A stretch of DNA of 62,109 nt from Pseudooceanicola atlanticus (GCF_000768315.1 NZ_AQQX01000017.1:1-62109), one strand, 5' to 3'; counted from the stretch's first letter, positions 1 to 9,166 are shown. The notes: generated by a model from the letters alone, not told the origin. Program-made: numbers and translations.

Positions 1-2
1 CA

Positions 3-51
3 ACCTGCAGACTCTCATTATGAACGAGGGACCAACAGGGGGCAGGTCACT
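3..51. repeat. Left terminal inverted repeat, 49 bp
   Basis: This sequence is the exact reverse complement of positions 62061-62109. Read into the missing flank, it begins (after two bases) with TGACCTGCCCCC. A TG start and a repeat of nearly 50 bp fit an IS3-family element of the IS407 group, from memory of that group. The window therefore probably stops inside two IS ends. The 4 bp next to each putative IS tip (CTAT on the left, GCAG on the right) do not match, so there is no simple target duplication. Confidence 0.75.
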
Positions 52-53
52 AT

Positions 54-353
54 GTGACGCTCGAGGCGGTTCGGAAAGAGTTCGGTGTGAAACGCGTCAC
101 CAAGGCGCTGCGCGAGAAGGCTGAAGACATCCTGCGCGGCGAAATCGTCAGCTACGATGCCTATCTCGGCGGCCGGGTCTATGGCTATGTCATCGAGCAG
201 GACGGCGAGGAGATCGATGCCTGCTGGGGTTTTTTAGGGCACTATGAGTTGGACTGCCTGTCCGAGGCACGAGCATTTGTAGACCAAATGAACTTGCGAG
301 AGGCACACTGGCCCGCCGCCGCCGAGCAGGGCGCAAGCCCAGCCCCGAGTTGA
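54..353 (+). CDS. Partial plasmid hypothetical protein, C-terminal part
   Basis: This 99-residue frame begins with GTG immediately beside the terminal repeat and stays open upstream into the repeat as far as a TGA at 21-23. The central part (GGRVYGYVIEQDGEEID followed by CWGF) looks like a conserved small plasmid protein of unknown function. The natural N-terminus was probably lost when the IS-like end was joined here, so the GTG start may be only a remnant start. No enzymatic motif is visible. It precedes the parDE pair by about 50 bp. Confidence 0.45.
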   Translation: MTLEAVRKEFGVKRVTKALREKAEDILRGEIVSYDAYLGGRVYGYVIEQDGEEIDACWGFLGHYELDCLSEARAFVDQMNLREAHWPAAAEQGASPAPS

Positions 354-403
354 AATGCCCGCAATACTCATATATCTTATTCATGCGTATTCCGGAGATG
401 AGA

Positions 404-655
404 ATGGCAAGCACAAGCGTGACACTCGGCCCCCATTGGGATGAATTTATCGCCCTGATGCTGAAAGAAGGCCGATACGGCTCGACTAGCGAGTTGATCC
501 GCGCTTCCTTGCGTCTGATGGAAGAGCAGGAAGGTCAGCGGGCGCGGCTTCGCGTTGCGTTGATGGAGGGCAAGCAATCCGGCTACGCGGGTCCGCTCGA
601 TATGGATGAGATCAAGCGCGAGGCGCGGAGCCGCTCCGGCGCTCCTGATGCGTGA
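404..655 (+). CDS. parD: Type II antitoxin, ParD/CC2985-like
   Basis: This 83-residue protein begins with a short beta strand (STSVTLG) and continues with the helices of a ribbon-helix-helix antitoxin (GRYGSTSELIRASLRLMEEQE). The acidic or basic C-terminal tail would wrap the toxin. In this family the antitoxin neutralises ParE and represses its own operon by binding DNA as a dimer. The ATG at 404 was chosen over an upstream ATG at 350 because it gives the family length and follows a purine-rich GGAGATGAGA. It overlaps parE by 8 bp, as expected for a translationally coupled pair. An A+T-rich stretch at 368-380 could hold the promoter. Confidence 0.8.
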   Translation: MASTSVTLGPHWDEFIALMLKEGRYGSTSELIRASLRLMEEQEGQRARLRVALMEGKQSGYAGPLDMDEIKREARSRSGAPDA

Positions 656-947
656 CATCCATCTCTCCCAGGCCGCAAGATCCGATCTCGTCGACATCTG
701 GGCCGAGACATACCGACAGTGGGGCGCGGCGCAGGCAGACCGCTATCTCGACGACATCGATCGTGCCTTGCAGGGGCTGATCGCCAATCCTCAAATGGGG
801 TCTGACTGCTCTGATCTTCTGCAGGGCGCACGCAAATTGATCACGGGTCGGCACCTGGTTTTCTACGAGGTGGGTCGGGACAGGATATTCGTGATCCGGG
901 TCCTGCATCAATCCATGGACGTGCCGCAACATCTGCGTCCGGCCTGA
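648..947 (+). CDS. parE: Type II toxin, ParE/RelE family
   Basis: This is a 99-residue RelE/ParE-fold toxin. The N-terminal LSQAARSDLVDIWAETYRQWG helix pair and the C-terminal strands (ARKLITGRHLVFYEVG, then IFVIRVLHQSMD) are the usual signature of the family. ParE toxins generally poison DNA gyrase, although RelE-like members cleave mRNA; the sequence alone does not decide which applies here. The start ATG lies inside the end of parD in another frame. The pair sits next to the backbone and most likely serves post-segregational killing, which stabilises the plasmid. Confidence 0.85.
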   Translation: MRDIHLSQAARSDLVDIWAETYRQWGAAQADRYLDDIDRALQGLIANPQMGSDCSDLLQGARKLITGRHLVFYEVGRDRIFVIRVLHQSMDVPQHLRPA

Positions 948-999
948 CATCGGACAAACACGCAGCGGGGCTCTGCCATGAAAGAGCAAAAGACAGGAC

Positions 1000-1018
1000 G
1001 GGAGGGGTGACCCCTCCC
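1000..1018. other. Perfect hairpin in leader of methyltransferase-helicase gene
   Basis: GGGAGGGG and CCCCTCCC flank a 3-base loop. No T tract follows, so a classical terminator is unlikely on the plus strand. It lies 56 bp upstream of the ATG at 1074 and might affect mRNA stability or serve as an operator. Confidence 0.5.
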
Positions 1019-1073
1019 GGGCGAGAGAGTGCGCACGGAGCTTGGGGCCAACCCTCAACCCCGGAGATCGCCA

Positions 1074-4000
1074 ATGAACGCTCACCCCCATTCCGTCCCG
1101 CTTGCCGCCGAGCCTGAAGCTCCTGCCCTGCCGGATGCCTCGGGCTTCGCCCAAAACCTGATGCAGGCTGCGAAAATCCTCGTCCCTGTGTTCGAGGCAG
1201 GCAAACCTATCGACGCGGCCGCCCTCCGCGCCGCGATGGAAGATACCTTAGGCGCCAGTGACACCAGTGGCGCCTGGGTCTGGAAGGACGCCTATGAGGC
1301 CGCCGAGACCGCCCAGATCCTGATGCTTTCGCGCTACGGCGCGCTGATGCAGCGTCAGGCACCTTCGCCACAGGCTTTCCTCACCATGATCGAGCGCCTC
1401 GCCGGTCTGGTGCCTTCTCACACGCGGCGTTCTGAGGACAGCGTCCGTCTGCAACAATTCTCGACCCCTCTGCCTCTTGCCGCCATCGTCGCGCAGGCAG
1501 CAGGCTTTCGGGACGACGACCTCGTACTCGAGCCATCCGCTGGCACCGGCATGTTGGCGATCTTCGCCCGGATCGCAGGCGTTCGGCTTGCGCTGAACGA
1601 ACTTGCCGAAACCCGCCGCGCCCTGCTGGGGCGGCTGTTCCCAAATGTAACCCTTTCAGATCACGATGCCGCCTCGATCGATGACCGGCTGGATCGGTCG
1701 ATCACGCCCTCGGTCATCGTGATGAACCCGCCGTTTTCTGCGGCCAACCATGTCGAGGGTCAGTTTCGGCAGGCAACCAGTCAGCATGTGCTCTCCGCCC
1801 TGGCGCGCCTCGCGCCGGCCGGTCGTCTCGTCGTCATAACGGGCGAGAGCTTCCGCCCTTCCACGAAGTCCTTTCAGTTGACGTTTCAGCGGATCGCACA
1901 AAGCGCTGATGTGGTGTTTTCCGCTGCGATCGACGGCAAGGTTTTCGCGCGGCATGGCACCACGATCGACACGCGGCTCACGGTGATCGACAAGCGTGCG
2001 GTTGGCGCTGAAGCGACCGCGCCGGTCGACATAAAGGCCGCCTATCATCCGATCTGCGCGACGACGGCCGATCTCCTCGCGTCTGTTCTGACTAACTGCC
2101 CGGAGCGCCGCAGCCCCCCGCCCTGCCCTACTAGTTCGGCCCTGTCGTTACCGATCCGCCCAGGTCGCACCAACCTCCACGCCCTGCGCAACGCCGCCCG
2201 CAAGGAAACCCGCGCCCTCGCCGAAGAACGCGCGAGGCATCCGTTTGACGACATCGAGACGGCACCGCTCGACTACCTGCCGAAAGCCTGGAGCGAACCC
2301 GAGGGCACGCTGCAGGACACGGTCTACGAGGCCTATGACCTTCAGGCGATCCGGATAGACTGCGCGGCGGTGCATCCGACAGCACTTGTCCAATCCGCCG
2401 CCATGGCCTCGGTCCCGCCGCCCGTGCCGACCTATCGTCCCATCCTGCCGAAGAGCCTCGTCCAGGACGGCCTGCTCTCCGCGCCGCAGCTCGAAAGCGT
2501 CATCTATGCGGGCAACGCGCACGAGACGCATCTGAAGGGCTGGTTCAAGCGCGGCGAGATCGAAGGCCAGCTGATGGCCGCGGCTGAGGGTGACGAAGGT
2601 GCTTTCCGTCTGCGCAAGGGCTGGTTTCTGGGTGATGGCACGGGCTGCGGCAAGGGGCGGCAGGTTGCCGGCATCATCCTGGACAATTGGCTGCATGGGC
2701 GCCGCCGGGCGGTCTGGGTCTCGAAGAGTGACAAGCTCATCGAAGATGCGCGCCGCGACTGGATGGCTCTCGGGGGGCGCGACAGCGATATCGTGCCGCT
2801 CTCGAAGTTCCGTCAGGGCGGCGACATCAGGCTGCCCGAAGGCATCCTTTTCGTCACCTATGCCACGCTGCGCTCGGCCGAACGTGAGGGCAAAGCCTCC
2901 CGCCTCGACCAGGTGACGTCCTGGCTCGGGGACGGGTTCGATGGGGTCATCGCCTTCGACGAAAGCCACGCCATGGCGAATGCCGCCGGCGAGAAGTCCG
3001 ACCGCGGCGACAAGAAGGCGTCCCAACAGGGCCTCGCTGGCCTCGCGCTGCAAAACGCGGTTCCTGACGCCCGCGTGCTCTACGTCTCTGCCACAGGCGC
3101 CACGGTCGTCGGCAATCTTGCTTATGCCTCCCGCCTCGGTCTCTGGGGCACCGGGGATTTCCCCTTCGTGACGCGGGCCGAGTTTGTCGCCGCGATGGAG
3201 GCTGGGGGCATTGCCGCCATGGAGATGATCTCGCGCGACCTGAAGGCGCTCGGGCTCTATCTGGCGCGCTCCCTCTCCTATGCCGGGGTCGAATACGAGA
3301 TGCTGGTCCATGTGCTGACCCCCGCTCAGGTCGCGATCTACGACAGCTACGCCGATGCCTATCAGATCATCCACAATAACCTCGAGGCCGCCCTTCAGGC
3401 CTCGGGTATTTCGTCTGAGACGGGCACCTTGAACGCCCAGGCGAAATCCGCCGCGCGCTCGGCCTTTGAGAGCAACAAGCAGCGCTTCTTCAACCATCTC
3501 ATCACCGCCATGAAATGCCCCTCGCTGATCCGCGCCATCGAGGCGGACCTGGCGGCGGGGCATGCGGCAGTGATCCAGGTCGTCTCGACCAGCGAGGCGG
3601 TGATGGAACGCCGCCTCGAAGACATCCCGCCTTCGGACTGGGACGATCTGCAGGTCGACTTTACGCCGAGGGAGAACATCATGGACTACCTGATGCACAG
3701 CTTCCCGACGCAGCTCTTCGAGCCTTATACGGACGAGAATGGCGATCTGCGCTCGCGTCCCGCCCTCGATGGCGACGGCAATCCGATTATCTGCCGTGAG
3801 GCGGAGCGGCGGCGGGATGAGCTTGTCGAGCATCTTGGGGCCCTCGCCCCGGTGCAGGGCGCGCTCGACCAGATCCTCTGGCATTTCGGCGGGGATGCGG
3901 TCGCCGAGGTCACCGGACGCAAGCGGCGCATCGTGAAGACGCGCGAAGGGCGGCTTAAGGTCGAGAACCGCCCCGCCTCCTCCAACCTCGGCGAAACCCA

Positions 4001-5471
4001 GGCCTTCATGGACGACGCCAAACGCATCCTGATCTTCTCCGATGCCGGTGGCATCGGGCGCAGTTACCACGCCGATCTTGGTGCCAAGAACCAGCGCCTT
4101 CGGGTACATTACCTTCTGGAGCCCGGTTGGAAGGCCGACAATGCGATCCAGGGCCTCGGGCGCACCAATCGCACCAATCAGGCGCAACCACCGCTCTTTC
4201 GGCCCGTGGCGACCAATGTGAAGGGGGAGAAGCGGTTTCTCTCCACCATCGCGCGCCGCCTCGACACGCTTGGCGCCATCACCAAGGGCCAACGCGAGAC
4301 CGGCGGTCAGAACATGTTCCGCGCAGAGGACAACCTTGAGAGCCCCTACGCCCGGGCAGCTTTACGGCAGTTCTTCTACAAGCTGCGCGCGGGCAAGATC
4401 GAGGCCTGCTCCTACGCGAAGTTCCAGGAGATGACCGGGCTGACGCTCGATGAGGCGGATGGCACGATGAAGGAAAACCTGCCGCCGATACAGCAGTTCC
4501 TGAACCGTTGCCTCGCTCTCCGCATCGACATGCAGGACGCGATTTTTGAGGCTTTCGGCGGGTTCCTCTCGGCCATCATTGAAGATGCGCGCCAGGCGGG
4601 CACGCTGGACGTCGGGCTAGAGACCCTGCGCGCCGAGAAATTCGACATTGTCGACCGCAAGGTCATCTTCGAGCATGAGGCGACGGGGGCGACGGCGACC
4701 GCCCTGACCGTTGAGCGGACCGATCGCAACGACCCGCTCACCCTGCCCCGCGTCAAAGCCATCTGCGCTGATACAAAAGGCGCGGCGCTCTGTTGGAACA
4801 AGACCTCCAAACGCGCGGCGCTGATGGTGAAGGCGCCGGCCTTCATGGATGAGGACGGCGTGCCGATCCTGAGGGTGAAACTGCTGCGGCCCATGGCGAC
4901 CGAGATTCTCGCGCTGACCGAGTTCTCGAATTCACACTGGGAGGAGATCGATGATGCGATGTTCGAACAGCTCTGGCAGGCTGAGGTTGAGGCGGTGCCC
5001 GAGTTCACCACCTCGAAGATCACGCTGATCTGCGGCCTCCTTCTGCCGATCTGGGACCGGCTGCCAGCCGACAACATGCGCATCTATCGCCTTCAGACCG
5101 AAGACGGGGAGCGCGCCATCGGTCGTCTGGTCAGCCAGGAGCAGCTTCTCAATGTCTACGCGCGGCTCGGGCTCGATTGCCAGATCGAGATGACGCCGCA
5201 GGAAGTGCTCAGCGCAGTGATGGAGGCGAAGACGACCCTCAGCCTGCTCGGGGGCTACCAGCTGCGGCGGTCGCTGGTCATGGGACAGCCGAGGCTCGAA
5301 CTCATTGGGGGGTCAAGCGCGGCCCTGCCCTCTCTGAAGGCCATGGGCTGTTTCACCGAGGTGATCCAATGGAAGACGCGGGTGTTCATCCCGGTGGATG
5401 GCATCGAGGTGCTGGCGCGGGTTCTCGCGGTGCATCCTGTTGGTGCCAGCGCAGCGGATACGGCGGCATGA
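1074..5471 (+). CDS. Giant methyltransferase-like / strawberry-notch-like helicase, copy 1
   Basis: This is a 1,465-residue cytoplasmic protein. Around residues 150-220 it has an adenine-methyltransferase-like domain with an SAM loop (EPSAGTGML) and a catalytic-type NPPF motif. A helicase core follows: Walker A GDGTGCGKGR near residue 520, Walker B AFDESHAM near 627, and a C-terminal helicase motif (AIQGLGRTNRT) near 1020. The family is annotated as strawberry notch-like NTPase on plasmids and phages; its exact job is unknown, and DNA modification, remodelling or anti-defence are possible. The ATG at 1074 is preferred over an upstream one because GGAGA lies just before it. It overlaps the toprim gene by 4 bp. 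A diverged full-length paralogue lies at 56053-60312. Confidence 0.8.
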   Translation: MNAHPHSVPLAAEPEAPALPDASGFAQNLMQAAKILVPVFEAGKPIDAAALRAAMEDTLGASDTSGAWVWKDAYEAAETAQILMLSRYGALMQRQAPSPQAFLTMIERLAGLVPSHTRRSEDSVRLQQFSTPLPLAAIVAQAAGFRDDDLVLEPSAGTGMLAIFARIAGVRLALNELAETRRALLGRLFPNVTLSDHDAASIDDRLDRSITPSVIVMNPPFSAANHVEGQFRQATSQHVLSALARLAPAGRLVVITGESFRPSTKSFQLTFQRIAQSADVVFSAAIDGKVFARHGTTIDTRLTVIDKRAVGAEATAPVDIKAAYHPICATTADLLASVLTNCPERRSPPPCPTSSALSLPIRPGRTNLHALRNAARKETRALAEERARHPFDDIETAPLDYLPKAWSEPEGTLQDTVYEAYDLQAIRIDCAAVHPTALVQSAAMASVPPPVPTYRPILPKSLVQDGLLSAPQLESVIYAGNAHETHLKGWFKRGEIEGQLMAAAEGDEGAFRLRKGWFLGDGTGCGKGRQVAGIILDNWLHGRRRAVWVSKSDKLIEDARRDWMALGGRDSDIVPLSKFRQGGDIRLPEGILFVTYATLRSAEREGKASRLDQVTSWLGDGFDGVIAFDESHAMANAAGEKSDRGDKKASQQGLAGLALQNAVPDARVLYVSATGATVVGNLAYASRLGLWGTGDFPFVTRAEFVAAMEAGGIAAMEMISRDLKALGLYLARSLSYAGVEYEMLVHVLTPAQVAIYDSYADAYQIIHNNLEAALQASGISSETGTLNAQAKSAARSAFESNKQRFFNHLITAMKCPSLIRAIEADLAAGHAAVIQVVSTSEAVMERRLEDIPPSDWDDLQVDFTPRENIMDYLMHSFPTQLFEPYTDENGDLRSRPALDGDGNPIICREAERRRDELVEHLGALAPVQGALDQILWHFGGDAVAEVTGRKRRIVKTREGRLKVENRPASSNLGETQAFMDDAKRILIFSDAGGIGRSYHADLGAKNQRLRVHYLLEPGWKADNAIQGLGRTNRTNQAQPPLFRPVATNVKGEKRFLSTIARRLDTLGAITKGQRETGGQNMFRAEDNLESPYARAALRQFFYKLRAGKIEACSYAKFQEMTGLTLDEADGTMKENLPPIQQFLNRCLALRIDMQDAIFEAFGGFLSAIIEDARQAGTLDVGLETLRAEKFDIVDRKVIFEHEATGATATALTVERTDRNDPLTLPRVKAICADTKGAALCWNKTSKRAALMVKAPAFMDEDGVPILRVKLLRPMATEILALTEFSNSHWEEIDDAMFEQLWQAEVEAVPEFTTSKITLICGLLLPIWDRLPADNMRIYRLQTEDGERAIGRLVSQEQLLNVYARLGLDCQIEMTPQEVLSAVMEAKTTLSLLGGYQLRRSLVMGQPRLELIGGSSAALPSLKAMGCFTEVIQWKTRVFIPVDGIEVLARVLAVHPVGASAADTAA

Positions 5472-6514
5472 GCGCGCAGCGCAGCATCGCAGACCTCTCG
5501 GCCGATCTTGCGAACCGGGTCGAGAGTTTCTGCCGCCAGTATTTCCCCGACGGACGCAAGCAGGGCAACTATTGGCAGGTCGGCGATACCTCTGGTGCCA
5601 AGGGGCAGAGCCTCGCCATCCGGCTGCAAGCGCAGGGTGGTCGTAAAGCCGGATCCTGGCAAGATTTCGCGACGGGGCAATATGGCGATCTGATCGATCT
5701 GCTGCATGAACGGCTCGGGTCGGTCACGCTTAAGGAAACGCTGAGGGAGGCCCGGTCCTTCCTCGGTGAATCGCCCTGCCCCGCCGTCCCGCACGCGGCC
5801 CGAAAGGCTGAGCGCCCGGATGCTGCCTCCGAAAAACGCATCGCGCGGGCGCGGAAGCTCTTTGCCGCCGGCAAGCCGGTGCTCGGCACATTGGCCGCCA
5901 CCTATCTGCAGAGGCGCGGGATCACACGGCTCGGCCCGGCCCTCCGCTATCACCCCCGGGTCTTTCTGCGGCAAGGCGAGGATGAGAACGCTCCGCCGCA
6001 AAAGGCCCCTGCCCTGCTCGCGAAGATCACCGACAATCGGGGTCAGATCACCGGCTGTGCGCGCACATATCTGGACCCGTCCACCGGCGGTTTGGCCGCG
6101 ATCGAGAGCCCGAAACGGATCCTGGGGCAGCTGCACGGCCATGCCATCCGTTTCTGGTCCGGTACGGGCCGCTCCGACCTCATCGTCGGCGAAGGTCTCG
6201 AGAATACCCTTTCGGTCGGCATTGCCCTCCCTGAGTTCGACCTCGCCTCCTGTCTCACCGCCACCCATCTCGGTCTCTTCATCCCGCCGCCGGGGATCAA
6301 GCGTATCTGGATAGCGCGGGACAATGACGAAGTTGGACGGAACGCATCCATGAGATTGCGTAACCATCTGGAATCGCTTGGAATTGCTGGTGGTGATCTT
6401 GTGCCGCAGTTGGACGATTTCAACGACGATCTGCTGGCTTTCGGCAAAGATGCGCTGCGCCGGTCGCTGCTCAAGGCCATGAAAGCACAAGGTCTGGAGA
6501 TCGAGGACGGGTGA
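5468..6514 (+). CDS. Toprim domain primase-like protein
   Basis: This 348-residue protein has an N-terminal part resembling the DUF7146/phage P4-type primase accessory region (CRQYFPDG, then GSWQDFATGQYGDLIDL). Its C-terminal toprim domain carries VGEGLENTLS (the catalytic-type Glu) and ARDNDEVGR (the metal-binding Asp pair). No zinc-finger cysteines are evident. Members occur on plasmids and integrative elements beside the same methyltransferase-helicase and presumably help to prime or restart plasmid DNA synthesis. The ATGA overlap with the upstream gene implies one transcript and coupled translation. Confidence 0.8.
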   Translation: MSAQRSIADLSADLANRVESFCRQYFPDGRKQGNYWQVGDTSGAKGQSLAIRLQAQGGRKAGSWQDFATGQYGDLIDLLHERLGSVTLKETLREARSFLGESPCPAVPHAARKAERPDAASEKRIARARKLFAAGKPVLGTLAATYLQRRGITRLGPALRYHPRVFLRQGEDENAPPQKAPALLAKITDNRGQITGCARTYLDPSTGGLAAIESPKRILGQLHGHAIRFWSGTGRSDLIVGEGLENTLSVGIALPEFDLASCLTATHLGLFIPPPGIKRIWIARDNDEVGRNASMRLRNHLESLGIAGGDLVPQLDDFNDDLLAFGKDALRRSLLKAMKAQGLEIEDG

Positions 6515-6648
6515 TCGCCAACTTCCTCAGCGAAGTCCGAAATGGCAAAGGTTCCGCAAGTTCGATCTGATCCCGTTTGGAAAAGGGGAGCGATGGACCG
6601 GCGGGTCGGGGCTGAGTGCCCCTCGCCCGGGCAGCAATGCGCCGCTAC

Positions 6649-6701
6649 CCGGAAAATTCCCCTGAGCCTTCGGCTCATTCCTCGCGGGAACAATTTTCCG
6701 G
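6649..6701. repeat. Nested hairpin element, copy A
   Basis: The outer arms CCGGAAAATT (6649-6658) and AATTTTCCGG (6692-6701) are perfect complements and enclose an inner hairpin TGAGCC-TTC-GGCTCA. A second copy at 8631-8676 keeps the loop sequence CATTCCTCGCGG but has different, still complementary arms. It sits between the toprim gene and the DUF2493 gene, 111 bp before the latter. It could be a terminator, a processed leader or a single-stranded DNA structure. Confidence 0.6.
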
Positions 6702-6812
6702 TCCGCGGCGCATTCTCCGCTTTGCTCCGATCCTGACGGATGCGGCCCGGTCGCCGCCGGTCCCGATATCGCCCCATCCAAATCGGGTCAGATCAAACAG
6801 AGCAACCAGACA

Positions 6813-7724
6813 ATGCCCCATCAGACAGACACCCAAGAGGAAACCGGCGTAACCTCCGCCATCCTCAACCACCTCGCACTTCACGGCGCAACGCCCGGGC
6901 CCGGCGAGACCGATCATCGCCCCCTGCCCCAGCCTGATGAGGTCGAGCTCGCCATGACGACGCTCTTTGACACGACCGTCGGCCTCCTCACTGGCAGCCA
7001 GTTGGAAGACAATCTCGAAGAAATGCTCTGGTCCCTGACCTCGATCTTCCATCGCCGGCTCACCCATATCCAGAAGCTTCTCGATGACAACGAATTCGAG
7101 GTCCGGGAAAGTCTGGCCGTCCAGGATGGCTCAGAGGTCGCCTCGGTCGAGCTCGAGCGCCTCCAGTTGATCGGGCTCAAGCTCTGGGACCATCGTGAAG
7201 CCTTCGAACAGATGCGCGATCTGGCCGTGGACCACTTCTCGGCCGCCACAGGTTCGCCTTGGCTGCCCCGCACCGGATCCAAGGTCTCGCATCGCGGCCT
7301 CACATCCGCCGTGGTGGACAGCCGGGCCTATCTTTCGGCCAAGCGGCGCAAGGAGACCGAGGTGCACTGTCCCGAAGGCACGCGGATTGCTTTCTCGGGC
7401 GGGGACTATCAGGCTTACGACCTGATCTGGTCCGTCCTCGACGCCACGCACGCGAAATACCCCGACATGGTGCTGCTGCACGGCGGGACGCCCAAGGGTG
7501 CTGAGATGATCGCGGCCCGCTGGGCAGATACCCGTGGCGTCACCCAGGTGGTCTTCAAGCCCGACTGGAAGAGCCACGGCAAGGCGGCTCCCTTCAAGCG
7601 CAATGACAAGATGCTCGAGACCATGCCCCAGGGTCTGATCGCCACCCCCGGTTCGGGCATCACCGAGAACATCGTAGACAAGGCCCGCAAGCTCGGGATC
7701 CGCATCAAGAGGATCGGGGCTTAG
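6813..7724 (+). CDS. DUF2493 (SLOG/YAcAr-like) protein
   Basis: This 303-residue protein is largely helical in its N-terminal half (residues 40-170). Its C-terminal DUF2493 domain has a Rossmann-like nucleotide-binding core: IAFSGGDYQAYDLIW, then VLLHGGTPKGAEMIAARWA, then TPGSGITENIVDKARKLGI. DUF2493 belongs to the SLOG/LOG-like superfamily, predicted to bind or process nucleotides or their derivatives; the reaction is not known. It is a regular companion of the toprim and methyltransferase-helicase genes on alphaproteobacterial plasmids. The ATG at 6813 leaves a 298-bp spacer containing the nested hairpin. Confidence 0.8.
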   Translation: MPHQTDTQEETGVTSAILNHLALHGATPGPGETDHRPLPQPDEVELAMTTLFDTTVGLLTGSQLEDNLEEMLWSLTSIFHRRLTHIQKLLDDNEFEVRESLAVQDGSEVASVELERLQLIGLKLWDHREAFEQMRDLAVDHFSAATGSPWLPRTGSKVSHRGLTSAVVDSRAYLSAKRRKETEVHCPEGTRIAFSGGDYQAYDLIWSVLDATHAKYPDMVLLHGGTPKGAEMIAARWADTRGVTQVVFKPDWKSHGKAAPFKRNDKMLETMPQGLIATPGSGITENIVDKARKLGIRIKRIGA

Positions 7725-7845
7725 GCCCCGGTTCTACCATGACATCAGTCAGAGCGCACTGTACGGTTCGCTCTATGAGTTCGCAGAGGTGCGCAGTTCT
7801 GCGTGATTTGGTCGGTCAGACTGCTGAGTGTGTGGATGAGTATTT

Positions 7846-8181
7846 CTAGCTGGTCGCTGTCGCGGGCCTTCCTGAAGCCGCGTGACGCTCTCGTCGTCCC
7901 GCGATCAGCGGGATGTTTGCCGAAAGGCACCCCATGTCGGCCAGGAAACTGACGAGTCCGACGATCGTCTTGAACTCGCGCAATTTGAAGACGCTACGGC
8001 TCGTGACAAGCAACTTCGCGTCTTGGCCATCCTCCGCCACCGCGTGCACGGCCCAGGAGCCATACCAACTATTATGGCGTTTCTCGGCAGTCTGGTTGCA
8101 GATTACCTCGATGAGGTAGCCATCTGAGAGCAGATCGCGCAGGCCATCCTCGGTGACCACATTCGGTGTTGCGCCGTCCAA
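7846..8181 (-). CDS. Plasmid hypothetical protein
   Basis: This 111-residue protein starts with TTG at 8181, preceded by GAGGA at good spacing. The conserved-looking core (LLSDGYLIEVICNQT, HNSWYGSWAVHAV, FKTIVGLVSFLADMG) resembles a hypothetical family common on Rhodobacteraceae plasmids. It reads against the direction of its neighbours. No functional motif is seen. The frame is also open a little upstream (to a TAG near 8240), so the start is not certain. It follows a remnant gene at 8195-8361 in the same direction. Confidence 0.55.
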   Translation of the reverse strand: MDGATPNVVTEDGLRDLLSDGYLIEVICNQTAEKRHNSWYGSWAVHAVAEDGQDAKLLVTSRSVFKLREFKTIVGLVSFLADMGCLSANIPLIAGRRERHAASGRPATATS

Positions 8182-8194
8182 CAGCTTATCCTCT

Positions 8195-8361
8195 TCACTT
8201 ATGCCGGCACGTATCGGGATTGGAGCGGGCCCAAGCTTCTACCTGATCTTCCGAGTCGCATGCGTCGTTGCTCAGTTTAGCAATGCCATACGGGACATCC
8301 TCGAAGTCCGCAACGCCACGGGGATTGAGACCGTCGGGGACAGATGCGCGTGTCCTCGCCC
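8195..8361 (-). pseudogene. Remnant of a small plasmid gene
   Basis: A minus-strand frame reads ...VPDGLNPRGVADFEDV and then ...EAWARSNPDTCRHK before a TGA at 8195-8197. The composition looks protein-like, but there is no ATG, GTG or TTG start after the upstream TGA near 8362. It lies just upstream of the gene at 7846-8181, which suggests a former two-gene operon that has lost its 5' end. The rest of 8362-8630 shows no convincing gene. Confidence 0.35.
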
Positions 8362-8630
8362 TAGCATTTCATCTTCTTCAGCCTGTCAGATCACTTTCTG
8401 CTTGAGGCCCTGGCAACTCCATCGAGGATCGGAACACTGGCCGGTGTTGCGTTGCGACGGGTCGTGGTGTGTATCGAAAGATCAGGCGTGACTGTGCAAG
8501 GGAAGCTTCGGCGTTCTTGGCTTTCGGCTGTTCACCCAGTTTCCTTCGTGGCCACCGCTCTTCTCCTTTTGTCTGAGTTGCATGACATGCTGGTCGCAGC
8601 TGTCGTCCCGTCCACAAAGGTTGTCGACGA

Positions 8631-8676
8631 TCTTTTTCCCCTGACCCTGCGGGCCATTCCTCGCGGAGCAAAAAGA
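8631..8676. repeat. Nested hairpin element, copy B
   Basis: The outer arms TCTTTTT (8631-8637) and AAAAAGA (8670-8676) enclose an imperfect inner hairpin TGACCC-TGC-GGGCCA. The element shares the loop CATTCCTCGCGG and about 30 bases of 3' flank with copy A at 6649-6701. It ends 100 bp before the DUF736 gene. Confidence 0.55.
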
Positions 8677-8776
8677 CCGGCGCCTGCCCCTCTCCGCTAC
8701 GCTTCGCCTTCGGTGTGGCCGAGCCTTGGCCAGCTGCAAGGTGACCATCATTGCAACGCAAAAAAGGAGAAGAGCA

Positions 8777-9115
8777 ATGACCACGAACTGCATCAAATTC
8801 ACCAGCACCGACATCGAAACCGCCAAGGGCGTCGGTTCCATTTCGACCCTGACCTTCGACCTCGACATCACGGTCGAACCCGTCGCAAGCTCGAACCCGA
8901 TGGCTCCCACGCACCGCGTCCTCGGCCGCTCCCCGCGCGGCAAACTGGTCGAGTGCGGCGGCATCTGGAAGAAGCAGAACAAGGAGACCGGCGCCGACTA
9001 CTACACGCTGACCATCCGCGACCACGGCTTCAACGCCAACCTCGGCAAGGCCGCGAACCAGGACGATCTGTCCCTGCAGGCGGTTATTCCCTGGGGGCCG
9101 AAAGACGCCGCCTAA
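8777..9115 (+). CDS. DUF736 family protein
   Basis: This 112-residue protein contains IWKKQNKETGADYYTLTI, the core of DUF736, and a C-terminal DLSLQAVIPWG strand. DUF736 proteins are small plasmid-borne proteins of unknown function, often found near replication or mobilisation genes; a single-strand-binding (OB-like) role has been suggested but is not shown here. The ATG at 8777 follows a good ribosome-binding sequence (AAAGGAGAAGAGC). A degenerate second copy of the C-terminal half is at 43681-43815. Confidence 0.75.
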   Translation: MTTNCIKFTSTDIETAKGVGSISTLTFDLDITVEPVASSNPMAPTHRVLGRSPRGKLVECGGIWKKQNKETGADYYTLTIRDHGFNANLGKAANQDDLSLQAVIPWGPKDAA

Positions 9116-9150
9116 GCGAAGGGTTGGTGGGGGTTCGCCTCTGCCAACCC

Positions 9151-9166
9151 GTTTACAACTGTAAAC
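9151..9166. promoter_or_regulatory. parS: parS-like centromere site 1
   Basis: GTTTACAACTGTAAAC is a perfect 16-bp palindrome that matches the repABC parS pattern GTT-N2-C-N4-G-N2-AAC. It lies upstream of repA and is the likely RepB binding site for segregation. Confidence 0.8.

Noticed and set aside
2148..4292. A 714-codon open frame on the minus strand opposite methyltransferase-helicase 1
   Set aside because: The plus strand encodes a conserved protein with clear motifs; the opposite frame is Arg/Gly/Asp-rich and is a by-product of high G+C codon use.
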